From Anaerolineae bacterium (GTDB lineage: Bacteria; Chloroflexota; Anaerolineae; Anaerolineales; Villigracilaceae): 18,111 nucleotides of DNA. This document shows, one piece after another, positions 9,297 through 16,258 of the stretch. Below the pieces are notes generated by a model. The model was given only the letters and a program-made list of their open reading frames with translations. It searched no databases and was not told where the DNA came from. Numbering within the stretch: position 1 is the stretch's first letter; each line of letters opens with the position of its first letter. The stretch spans positions 1-18,111 of the forward strand of contig JAFLCF010000085.1 of NCBI GenBank assembly GCA_017303735.1, read 5' to 3'. Position numbers and translations under genes: made by a program.

Positions 9297-9329
9297 AAAA
9301 AAGGCGAATGGCTCATCACCATCCGCCTT
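9297..9329 (-). terminator. Rho-independent terminator of the HerA-like gene
   Basis: Stem AAGGCG/CGCCTT, one A-C mismatch, then ATGG/CCAT (9301-9311 with 9319-9329), loop of 7 bases, followed on the minus strand by a T-run (A at 9297-9302 on plus). Confidence 0.85.
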
Positions 9330-9357
9330 CCACTAACTACCTACTGGTTACTGTTCC

Positions 9358-11916
9358 TTACTCTCCACCAAAGACTGCCAACTCCGTCGTTTCGCCGCCG
9401 GCTTGAATGATGTAATGCGGCATCCATGCTACACCGAAGATGTTGACGTAGACATCGGTCTTTTTGGGGTTGATGGTGACCTCAGTCGATTCGCTGACGA
9501 CCCTGCCCCATTTGTCGCTAATATCACGCACGACTTGTTCGCGCTCGCGCATTAGATTATTCAGGTCTTTCGTCAGCTGCGCAACAGTTTCCTGTGATTC
9601 TTGTACCTCGGCTTTTGCACTTTGTGCCAGGCGATGTTTGGTAAATTGAGTGGTGACGCTCTTCTTGCGTGTCAGACCGAAAACACTGGCACCCAGTTCC
9701 AATAGGTTCGCGCCAGATTCGATGTTGCGGTTTTGCAGTTCGGCTTCATCTTCACGCAGTTCGCGTTCTTCTCTGCCGAGTTTATCTTCAAGAGTTCTGA
9801 TCTTCTTTTCGATGGCATTGGTCTTCTTGGCGATCTCGGCATCGCGAGCTTCACGGGCAGTATCGGCACAGGCTTTCATGAAATCTGCCTGGCTCACGTC
9901 TGGTCCGGCAAAGACTTTGAGAGCCGTATTGGCGCGGGCAGTGACAGATGAATTGCGGAAGACCCAATCGGTGAAATCTTTTTGCAAAGCGGTCATCAAC
10001 TTTGAGTCGTTCAAGGGCGGTTCGATGGAGCTGAACTTCGATGAGGGCGCTGCCATGCTCTCCAACTTATCGAGCGAGGGACCGGCATAGGGGAATTCAT
10101 CCCAGCGGACAATGCCGCGGCGGTCAAGTCCGCTGACGAGGGCGGTTTTGGTCACTTCAACATCCACGCCAAATTTACGGTCTAGGATGCGGATTTGAGC
10201 GGAGGCAAGCAAGACGGGACGATAGACCACGCCTTGAATAGCTGCGCCGTAGGCTTGTGTCTTCCCGACGGCGTTGAAGGCTTCGGGAAGGCTGTAATTT
10301 TGCGGCAGATAATATTCGCGGATGCCAGCAGGAAGTTTGGGTTTGGTGGCATTCCCGCCAGCCGAGGATGCAGATGCCATGCTGCGTGGCGGGGTTTGAA
10401 CTTTGGGCTGCGCAGCAGATGGAACAGAGACCGGCTGGACATGGTCGATAGGCGGCAGAGGAGTCTGCGCTTTGGGTGCAGAAACAGGCATCGGCTTGGA
10501 GAGAGGCGCAGCCACTTCCCCAGCTCCGACCAGTGCGTTCAAGTCGCGGATCTGGGTGCGGGTCATCGGACCGGCGAGGAAGTTCATCACCCAGCGGGTT
10601 TGGAAAAGGATCGGCGCTTTCTCATGGACGTTGTTCATGACGAAGACGCGTTTGCCAAGCGAGGAGATGAGTTTGTCCATTTGGGCGCGGGAGAATCCGC
10701 CAGCGAGACTTTCGAGACCGTCGAGCAATCGGTTCTTGTCGCGCTCGGTTTGCAGTTTGCCGATGAACCATGTGCCGGTGTTCGAGAGGGCTTTGTAATC
10801 CATGTCGACCGGGTTTTGGGTGGCGAGCAAGAGACCCAAACCAAATGCGCGGGCTTGCTTCAACATGCGTAGGAGCGGTTGCTTGGACGGCGGATTGGCA
10901 GTGGGAGGCAGATAACCGTAGATCTCATCCATATATAGAAGCGCGCGCAAGGAGGTGGAACCTTTTTGAGTGCGCATCCAGGTTTCGACGGCGGAGAGCA
11001 GTAAGGTGCTGAAGAACATGCGCTCGCCATCGGAAAGGTGGGCAAGGTAAAAAATGCTGTGGCGCGGACGACCGTCTTCGGTGAAAAGTAAAGCTTGCAC
11101 ATCGAGGGATTGTCCTTCGCGCCATGCCTCAAAGGCGGGCGAGGCGAGAATGTTATTCAAGATCATCGCCAATTCCATGCGGTCTTTGGGCGGGAAAAAA
11201 GTATCGACAGGAAATGCGCCAAGTTTATCGAAAGGCGGGTTCTGTGTTTGCAAGATGAGTTCGGTCAGATCGATGCCGTTTCCCTGACTCCAGTGTTCTT
11301 CGAAAATATTGGAAAGCAGGATGTGCTCACGCGAGCGGATCGGATCAAGGTCGTTCATGCCGACCAAGCCGAGCAACGCTGTGACCGTGCTGGAAATACG
11401 CTCACGCAAAACTTCGCGATTCGATTCCCAATCCAAGCCGGGGGCGTCGAGAGATGAAAGCACGCTGACGGGAATGCCCGAGTCGGAACCGGGGGTATAC
11501 ACGGCAAAGTCCACAGCATTCTTGAGGTCGAGGATGCGAGCCGCATCCATGCCCCACTCGGTCAGTCCGTTACGCCAGGCAGTGGCAGCTTCGGTTGCAG
11601 CTTGTTCTGGGGTTTTATTTGCGCGGCGCACCACTTCGGGGTCGATCCACGGTTGGAAGTCTTGTGGCAAAAGGTTGGGGAAGTGTAAGAGCAGGTTGGT
11701 CAGGTCGCCTTTGGGATCGATGATGATGGCGGGCACTCCGTTAAGTGCAGCTTCTTCGAGCAGGGCAATACACAAACCGGTCTTACCGGAGCCGGTCATA
11801 CCGGTGACAACGGCATGGGTGGTCAGGTCGGCAGAGTTGTAATTGATGTCAGTCTTGGTGAGTTTTGCTGTCTTGGGGTCGAATAAACGTCCAAGGTAAA
11901 AATTCGATTCGGTCAT
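9358..11916 (-). CDS. HerA/DUF87-like ATPase with C-terminal coiled coil
   Basis: An 852-residue protein. The N-terminal half (about 1-470) is a HerA/FtsK-superfamily P-loop ATPase: Walker A GMTGSGKT (39-46), IIIDPKGDLTNLL (64-76), Walker B ALLYMDE (325-331) and the sensor-like LLLATQNPVD (362-371), then an Arg/Lys-containing segment TERDKNRLLDGLES. A Pro/Ala/Ser-rich linker (about 470-528) joins a domain at about 530-680, a strongly charged helical region with coiled-coil character (about 683-735 and 760-800), and a short terminal beta-like segment ending VAWMPHYIIQAGGETTELAVFGGE. Relatives act as hexameric DNA translocases or helicases, often with the nuclease NurA; no nuclease, Sir2 or other effector is adjacent here. 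Function is therefore unassigned beyond an ATP-driven DNA or protein motor. The start is ATG at 11916 with AGGAG 8 bases upstream; single gene with its own terminator. Confidence 0.85.
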   Translation of the reverse strand: MTESNFYLGRLFDPKTAKLTKTDINYNSADLTTHAVVTGMTGSGKTGLCIALLEEAALNGVPAIIIDPKGDLTNLLLHFPNLLPQDFQPWIDPEVVRRANKTPEQAATEAATAWRNGLTEWGMDAARILDLKNAVDFAVYTPGSDSGIPVSVLSSLDAPGLDWESNREVLRERISSTVTALLGLVGMNDLDPIRSREHILLSNIFEEHWSQGNGIDLTELILQTQNPPFDKLGAFPVDTFFPPKDRMELAMILNNILASPAFEAWREGQSLDVQALLFTEDGRPRHSIFYLAHLSDGERMFFSTLLLSAVETWMRTQKGSTSLRALLYMDEIYGYLPPTANPPSKQPLLRMLKQARAFGLGLLLATQNPVDMDYKALSNTGTWFIGKLQTERDKNRLLDGLESLAGGFSRAQMDKLISSLGKRVFVMNNVHEKAPILFQTRWVMNFLAGPMTRTQIRDLNALVGAGEVAAPLSKPMPVSAPKAQTPLPPIDHVQPVSVPSAAQPKVQTPPRSMASASSAGGNATKPKLPAGIREYYLPQNYSLPEAFNAVGKTQAYGAAIQGVVYRPVLLASAQIRILDRKFGVDVEVTKTALVSGLDRRGIVRWDEFPYAGPSLDKLESMAAPSSKFSSIEPPLNDSKLMTALQKDFTDWVFRNSSVTARANTALKVFAGPDVSQADFMKACADTAREARDAEIAKKTNAIEKKIRTLEDKLGREERELREDEAELQNRNIESGANLLELGASVFGLTRKKSVTTQFTKHRLAQSAKAEVQESQETVAQLTKDLNNLMREREQVVRDISDKWGRVVSESTEVTINPKKTDVYVNIFGVAWMPHYIIQAGGETTELAVFGGE

Positions 11917-12036
11917 GTGCGATACTCCTGTGCTTCTTGCATAGACCCTAAAGGTCTTAAGTTATGATTTAGAACGCACGTGCTAGGCAGTAAATTTAAC
12001 CGATTTCATGCCAAAAGGCAAATGAAATTATAAAGA

Positions 12037-12063
12037 AAACTGCGAGGGGTTGCCTCGCAGTTT
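12037..12063 (-). terminator. Probable terminator after the sigma/anti-sigma-like genes
   Basis: An 11-bp perfect stem (AAACTGCGAGG, 12037-12047, with 12053-12063) and loop GGTTG lie 5 bases after the stop codon. On the minus strand the arm ends in TTT and continues TCTTTATAA, so the T-tract is short but present. Confidence 0.75.
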
Positions 12064-12067
12064 CAAA

Positions 12068-13270
12068 TTAGTCGTCATCATCCCCACCACCACCGCCGCT
12101 GTCGTCATCATCCCCGCCGGAGTCATCATTGGATTCATCATCATCATCATTAGAAGTATCGTCATTAGAGGCGTTATCGTTTGAACCATCGTCAGAATTC
12201 GTGTTACTGCCAGTGCCTGAGTTTTCATCGGAACCGCTGCTAGAATTTGAGTTTGTGTCTGAAGGCACGCCACCATTGGAACATTCGCCCTTCCCTTTAA
12301 CTTCTTCAACTATAAAACGCCCATCAGCGGCATAATACCCTTTAACTTCGACTTCCATACCAATGCACAATGCCTGGTCGAGTACATAATTATCGAGATA
12401 TATGGTCATATCATTAACAACAAGAGTTGTTGTAGATATTCCTTGAAGGATGCCGCTAAGTTCATATTCAGTGGGAGAGGGCTCGGTCGCTTCACTTCCA
12501 AACCCTGAGCTGGTCTCTGGCAAAGAAGGCTGTTCCTCGTCTGATTCAATTTCCATTTCAATCGGGTTGCCAGCAGGCACTACCGACCCTGCAGGAAGCA
12601 ATTCCAAACTAATGATGTCCACAAAGCCCTGGGCATTTGTCTGCCCGCTGACGATCACTGCCTGCCCATTTTCTGGCACAGGCATTCCTTCTGGAAGAAT
12701 AACTTGCAAACCGGAGATATACATATTGTTATTGATCTGCATGAACACCCCGGCAAATTCGATAACTTCATCCCGACCTTCGGCAAGAAGCTCGTTCACT
12801 TCATGTAGACGTTCATTTTCGAATTCATCTTCCAAGAGCGCACGCGCTTCCGAGTCAAAGATGAAAAACAGGCGAATATTTTCCCAACCACGTTTGACCG
12901 GGTACAACTGCTCTCCTGGTAGCGCCGAAGCAGAGGCACTTAACAAACCACTTCCACTCAAAAGGAAGATAGCAGCCAAACCAAAAGAGATCACCAAACG
13001 CTGAACAAGCGAAATTCGATTACGGCGATGGACTGGAGCGACACGCGACTCGCGTAATTCAGCAGCGTGTTGCATCACTCGAGCGCGGGAGCGTCTGACC
13101 ACGTCTGCATCTGGAGCAGGCACTGCCATCTTCTGTGCCTTCGCAGCCGTCTTTAAGATCGGGCGCAGTTCATCGGCATGCTCAGGGAAGCGAGCCAAAA
13201 CAGACTCGATCTCCGCGCCGCGTTCCATTTCTTGTAAACAAAAATCAAGAGCATCAAATAAGTTAGTCAT
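12068..13270 (-). CDS. Membrane-anchored DUF5667/DUF5666 protein, likely anti-sigma factor
   Basis: A 400-residue protein with four parts: a cytoplasmic N-terminal region (1-87) beginning LFDALDFCLQEMERGAEIESVLARFPEHADELRPIL-like sequence typical of proteins paired with sigma factors; one membrane segment (about 88-110); an outside region opening with the DUF5667 motif LPGEQLYPVKRGWENIRL (117-134); two DUF5666-like OB/beta repeats (about 171-226 and 268-327); and a low-complexity Asp/Asn/Ser/Gly tail (about 336-400) ending in GGGGGDDDD. Topology and its place directly after an ECF-type sigma gene suggest it holds that sigma at the membrane and senses the envelope, which is inference. The start is the ATG at 13270, inside the sigma gene's last codons (8-base overlap), with GAGGTGG upstream; a GTG at 13312 was rejected. 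The tail resembles that of the lipoprotein at 15409-16134. Confidence 0.8.
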   Translation of the reverse strand: MTNLFDALDFCLQEMERGAEIESVLARFPEHADELRPILKTAAKAQKMAVPAPDADVVRRSRARVMQHAAELRESRVAPVHRRNRISLVQRLVISFGLAAIFLLSGSGLLSASASALPGEQLYPVKRGWENIRLFFIFDSEARALLEDEFENERLHEVNELLAEGRDEVIEFAGVFMQINNNMYISGLQVILPEGMPVPENGQAVIVSGQTNAQGFVDIISLELLPAGSVVPAGNPIEMEIESDEEQPSLPETSSGFGSEATEPSPTEYELSGILQGISTTTLVVNDMTIYLDNYVLDQALCIGMEVEVKGYYAADGRFIVEEVKGKGECSNGGVPSDTNSNSSSGSDENSGTGSNTNSDDGSNDNASNDDTSNDDDDESNDDSGGDDDDSGGGGGDDDD

Positions 13271-13811
13271 AATCCACCTCACCAATCTCACGCTGGAGTG
13301 CCGCCAGCGCACGGAATTGGAGAGCTTTCACAGCATTTACATTTTTGTCCATACGAGATGCCGTCTCTTCAAGCGAGTAGCCAGCACCAAAACGCAAGGC
13401 AAGTACATCTTGTTGTTCAGCAGTCAGCTTTGAATATGCACCACGCACCATGCGATTCTGTTCGCGTTGATCCACTTCCGAAGCAGGACTCAGACCCAGA
13501 TCCGGCAGTGATTCGGGCAATTCCTCTTCAGTGCGGCGGTATTTCTTACGTAGGCGATCTGAGATGATGTGGGAGGCGGTTCCGATCAACCAGCCTTTGA
13601 GGTTGGATTCTGGTCCGCGTCCGCTTTTGACGGCTTCTAACAAGCGGATAAACACATCACTTGCCATATCTTCTGCAAGAGACTCATCACCCACCCGATA
13701 CAAAACATACCGGTAAACTTCTGAAAAATATTGGTCATACACCGCGCCGATGGCTTTTGAGTCCAGACCATCGAGGCGGCTGACGTGTTGCTGCTCAGTA
13801 ATTGATGTCAT
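13263..13811 (-). CDS. ECF-type RNA polymerase sigma factor
   Basis: A 182-residue two-domain sigma factor. Region 2 (about 20-93) is recognisable: VYDQYFSEVYRYVLYRVGD, then LAEDMASDVFIRLLEAV and LKGWLIGTASHIISDRLRKKYRR for core binding and -10 recognition. Region 4 (about 120-176) contains KLTAEQQDVLALRFGAGYSLEETASRM and a helix-turn-helix, for -35 recognition. There is no region 3. The ATG at 13811 is chosen because it begins 31 bases after the GT-C gene stop and is preceded by GGAAG about 10 bases away; longer versions (13835 or 13937) would run into or overlap the GT-C gene. It is translationally coupled to the DUF5667 protein by an 8-base overlap. Target promoters are unknown. Confidence 0.9.
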   Translation of the reverse strand: MTSITEQQHVSRLDGLDSKAIGAVYDQYFSEVYRYVLYRVGDESLAEDMASDVFIRLLEAVKSGRGPESNLKGWLIGTASHIISDRLRKKYRRTEEELPESLPDLGLSPASEVDQREQNRMVRGAYSKLTAEQQDVLALRFGAGYSLEETASRMDKNVNAVKALQFRALAALQREIGEVDYD

Positions 13812-13842
13812 CTTTGATATTCTTCCATGCAGCATAATGGTA

Positions 13843-15318
13843 TCACGGCTGAAGAACTTCAAAAAGGACGGATTGGTCGTCACGATAGACTTCACGCATG
13901 CCTGGGTCATTTTCTGCTTGCTTAATAAACTTGCCATGGTTCAGGTCGGTATGGATATAGCGTGCATTGAAATCTGAACGAATGAATTGTGAAGGGTTAT
14001 CCACTTCACCGCGGGTGATGCTGACCCATTCGTCATATAAAGCCTGATCGTATATCTGAAGGTAAGTGGGGTCTAACCCGGCAAGATAGGTGTTGTGCGT
14101 GTTGTAAAAGAACAAGCGTGGGAAATCATCCCAATCGGTTTGGAAGATGATCTCTCCTTTTTCTGTATTCTCAGCCAACCAGGCAGAAGAACCGGCGTAC
14201 AGGTCATATGGCTTTGATTTTGCGAGTTGGTTTTGCACCGCTGGGAAGGCTTTGACAATTCCGGCAATGATGGCAAACGAAAGAATAATTACAAATGGGG
14301 ATGCTCGTTTTTTCGTTGTTAGCCGTATCAGCAGACTGTTATCAAAATCGAACATGGCTGCCCATGAGAATGCCGTGAAAATCAATGCAAATGGCGGAAA
14401 ATATTCAATAAAGCGCCGGGCATTGAACAGCATTGCCCCGAACATAAGTGTCGCAAGCAAGGCGGTAGCAGTTCGAGTATTCATTTTTCGTCCTGTCAGC
14501 CCAAGTGCCAAAACCCCAATACCAAGACCAATAAACGCAGGGAGGGAGTTCTCAATCAGTTGACCAGTATCATATGGATACCATTCATTCCCAACTTTGA
14601 TCGATTCCGCAATTTCAAGTTTGGCAATAAAGTGGTGATAAGTAAATATCAAGTTGTTCGGAAAGTACGGATTGACAATCAGCCCGGCGAGTATGCCAAT
14701 ACCTGAATAAAGCAGAGGACGGAATTCGAGCTGTTTTTCGAGCAGGTAAATGGCAGCGGTGTAACACCCTGCTAGAAGGATCATCAATGGGAAAGCATTG
14801 TACATCCAGACATATAGGAAGGATAAAACAGCAAGGTGTTTATATTTACCTTCGAACATCCAAAGCAGCCCTAAAGCCATCACACCTAATGAAAGTGACT
14901 GCGCCCGTGAGATCGACATGCGATATAAAAATGCTTCGGATATTCCCAACAGAGCTAATGCCCACAACCATGCATAAGGAATTTTTTGCCGATACAACAG
15001 ATACCAAACTGCAAGAAACGCCAGCGATGCAAAGGTTACTGCCGCCCATTTTGCGCCGAGCCGCAAGTCGCCAAAGGTGAAGGGGATCAGAGCAACGTGA
15101 TACAAAAAGTGATGGTCATAGAAGTCTTCACTGTTCAAAATACTCATTGGCAGGTAAGGGAATTCCGGCTTTAACCCTTCGGTGCGCATCAGCCAGGCGA
15201 ACTTGATATGATAAAAGCCATCGTTATCCGGCAGGTGCGGGGTGGAAAACTGAATGACCGCCATAGCTGCGAAAAATAAAAAGAATAAAAGAAAGGGGGT
15301 ACGTATCTGCCTGAACAT
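13843..15318 (-). CDS. Multi-pass GT-C-like membrane glycosyltransferase, candidate
   Basis: A 491-residue membrane protein with about nine to eleven hydrophobic segments up to roughly residue 365 and a soluble C-terminal domain after it. The first extracytoplasmic loop carries acidic residues in the pattern of GT-C enzymes such as oligosaccharyl or mannosyl transferases (DNDGFYHIKF, 31-40, and DFYDHHFLYH, 65-74), where an Asp usually coordinates the metal or sugar-lipid. The C-terminal domain has the distinctive GEIIFQTDWDDFPRLFFYN and AGLDPTYLQIYD segments. Substrate and acceptor are unknown; it could modify a secreted protein or glycan. The start is ATG at 15318 with AAAGG 15 bases upstream. 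It follows the DUF5666 lipoprotein after a hairpin and precedes the sigma gene by 31 bases, so it probably belongs to that transcript. Confidence 0.72.
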   Translation of the reverse strand: MFRQIRTPFLLFFLFFAAMAVIQFSTPHLPDNDGFYHIKFAWLMRTEGLKPEFPYLPMSILNSEDFYDHHFLYHVALIPFTFGDLRLGAKWAAVTFASLAFLAVWYLLYRQKIPYAWLWALALLGISEAFLYRMSISRAQSLSLGVMALGLLWMFEGKYKHLAVLSFLYVWMYNAFPLMILLAGCYTAAIYLLEKQLEFRPLLYSGIGILAGLIVNPYFPNNLIFTYHHFIAKLEIAESIKVGNEWYPYDTGQLIENSLPAFIGLGIGVLALGLTGRKMNTRTATALLATLMFGAMLFNARRFIEYFPPFALIFTAFSWAAMFDFDNSLLIRLTTKKRASPFVIILSFAIIAGIVKAFPAVQNQLAKSKPYDLYAGSSAWLAENTEKGEIIFQTDWDDFPRLFFYNTHNTYLAGLDPTYLQIYDQALYDEWVSITRGEVDNPSQFIRSDFNARYIHTDLNHGKFIKQAENDPGMREVYRDDQSVLFEVLQP

Positions 15319-15348
15319 GTTTTTTTAAATAACCTTTCATAGAAATCC

Positions 15349-15382
15349 GGGTCGTCTGAAGAATTTCTTCTTCAGACGACCC
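15349..15382 (-). terminator. Strong hairpin between the DUF5666 lipoprotein and the GT-C gene
   Basis: A perfect 15-bp stem (GGGTCGTCTGAAGAA, 15349-15363, with 15368-15382) and a TTTC loop lie 26 bases after the lipoprotein stop. On the minus strand only GGATTTCTATG follows, a weak T-tract, so termination may be partial and allow read-through into the GT-C, sigma and anti-sigma-like genes. Confidence 0.65.
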
Positions 15383-15408
15383 ATTTTGTCGACCAACCTT
15401 ATAAGATA

Positions 15409-16134
15409 TTAGCCGTTATCCTTGCTGTCGTCATCCGAGTCATCATCATTACCGTTGTCGTCATCGTCCGAGTCATCATCATTACCGTTATCGTCATCGT
15501 CCGAGTCATCATCGTCATTTCCATTGTCGTCATTTCCATTGTCATCGTCATTGGAATTGTCATCGTTTCCATTGTCATCGTCATTGGAATTGTCGTCATT
15601 TCCATTGTCATCATCGTTGGAATTGTCGTCATTTCCATTATCATCGTTGGAATTGTCGTCATTGGAGTTGTCATCATTTCCGTTGTCGTCATTGGAATTG
15701 TCGTCGTTGCCATTGTCGTCATTGGAATTGTCGTCGTTGCCATTGTCGTCATTGGAATTGTCGTCGTTTCCGTTGTCGTCATTGGAGTTGTCGTCGTTTC
15801 CATTATCGTCATTGGAGTTATCATCGGCAGAACCGGGCTGGGAGACGTTTGTCACTACCACGCTTCCATCTGCCTGCACCTCAGCTTTGACCTCGATGGT
15901 GTCACCAACTACAAAACTGTCATCATCAAGAAGGTCATCAGTGATGGTGAAAACCTGCCCATTGATGGTCCATTGATTGCCGTCCATGGCTTCGATCACA
16001 CCAGTAAACTCGACAAGAGAAGCACGCGGCTTATTCCCACCGGCTGATGTTTCAGTTGCCGTCCCACCACAAGCGCTCACCAGCATGGCAAACAGAGCCG
16101 CCACAATCAACAGAAAACGATATTTTTTATTCAT
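15409..16134 (-). CDS. DUF5666 lipoprotein with Asp/Asn pentapeptide repeat tail
   Basis: A 241-residue exported lipoprotein. The signal peptide (MNKKYRFLLIVAALFAM) ends in lipobox LVSAC with Cys22. A single DUF5666-like beta domain follows (about 38-98; VEFTGVIEAMDGNQWTINGQ and GDTIEVKAEVQADGSVVVTNV). The rest, over half the protein, is low-complexity: fourteen copies of D-D-N-[S/G]-N, then longer Asp-rich variants up to the C-terminus. A role in binding divalent cations or in surface adhesion is possible because DxNxDG-like spacing recalls calcium-binding repeats, but this is inference. The ATG at 16134 is preferred over 16152 because AGAGGTG sits 5 bases before it and the resulting signal peptide is normal. 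It is upstream of, and perhaps co-transcribed with, the GT-C and sigma genes. Confidence 0.85.
   Translation of the reverse strand: MNKKYRFLLIVAALFAMLVSACGGTATETSAGGNKPRASLVEFTGVIEAMDGNQWTINGQVFTITDDLLDDDSFVVGDTIEVKAEVQADGSVVVTNVSQPGSADDNSNDDNGNDDNSNDDNGNDDNSNDDNGNDDNSNDDNGNDDNSNDDNGNDDNSNDDNSNDDNGNDDNSNDDDNGNDDNSNDDDNGNDDNSNDDDNGNDDNGNDDDDSDDDDNGNDDDSDDDDNGNDDDSDDDSKDNG
15427..15825 (-). repeat. In-frame 15-bp tandem repeat coding DDN[S/G]N
   Basis: About 400 bases of degenerate 15-bp units, read on the minus strand as GAY-GAY-AAY-KSN-AAY-like codons. The first fourteen units (the N-terminal side, high coordinates) are exact pentapeptides, mostly alternating S and G. Towards the C-terminus units gain extra Asp codons. 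Copy-number change would keep the reading frame. The complementary strand is therefore an artefactual long open frame rich in Ser and Leu. Confidence 0.9.
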
Positions 16135-16190
16135 GTTTACACCTCTTTTCATAAAGTTTTATAACTACAAACTACTAGTCGTCGAGGTGT

Positions 16191-16235
16191 AAAAAAAGTT
16201 ACGGCTCCTCCTGGGTAATTTCCAGAAAGAGCCGT
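16191..16235 (-). terminator. Rho-independent terminator of the PLD-like gene
   Basis: ACGGCTC (16201-16207) pairs with GAGCCGT (16229-16235), with an inner CTGG/CCAG pairing, and on the minus strand the hairpin is followed by AAC then seven T (A at 16191-16197 on plus). It separates the PLD-like gene from the DUF5666 lipoprotein gene downstream. Confidence 0.8.
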
Positions 16236-16258
16236 GGCAAAAAAGGCGCAAGATCAGG

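Noticed and set aside
9358..11916. HerA-based phage defence system
   Set aside because: No NurA, Sir2, DUF4297 or other effector lies next to it, and the neighbours are housekeeping genes; the ATPase alone is not evidence of defence.
13271..13312. Longer start (GTG 13312) for the DUF5667 protein
   Set aside because: It would overlap the sigma gene by 50 bases with no ribosome binding site, whereas ATG 13270 has GAGGTGG directly upstream and a classic coupled overlap.
13812..13937. Longer start (13937) for the sigma factor
   Set aside because: The extra residues overlap the end of the GT-C gene and do not resemble sigma region 2; ATG 13811 gives a normal family length.
15427..15825. CRISPR-like array
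   Set aside because: Repeats are 15 bp, contiguous, without unique spacers, and in frame within a lipoprotein gene.
15422..15976. Long plus-strand open frame rich in Ser and Leu
   Set aside because: It is the complement of the Asp/Asn pentapeptide repeat and signal-peptide gene; the repetitive codons keep the opposite strand open. No promoter or ribosome binding site, and the minus-strand gene has a signal peptide and a domain.
16141..16200. ECF-type promoter (AAC ... CGAC) before the DUF5666 lipoprotein
   Set aside because: The spacing between the two elements is about 13 bases, shorter than usual for ECF promoters, so sigma autoregulation could not be supported from sequence.
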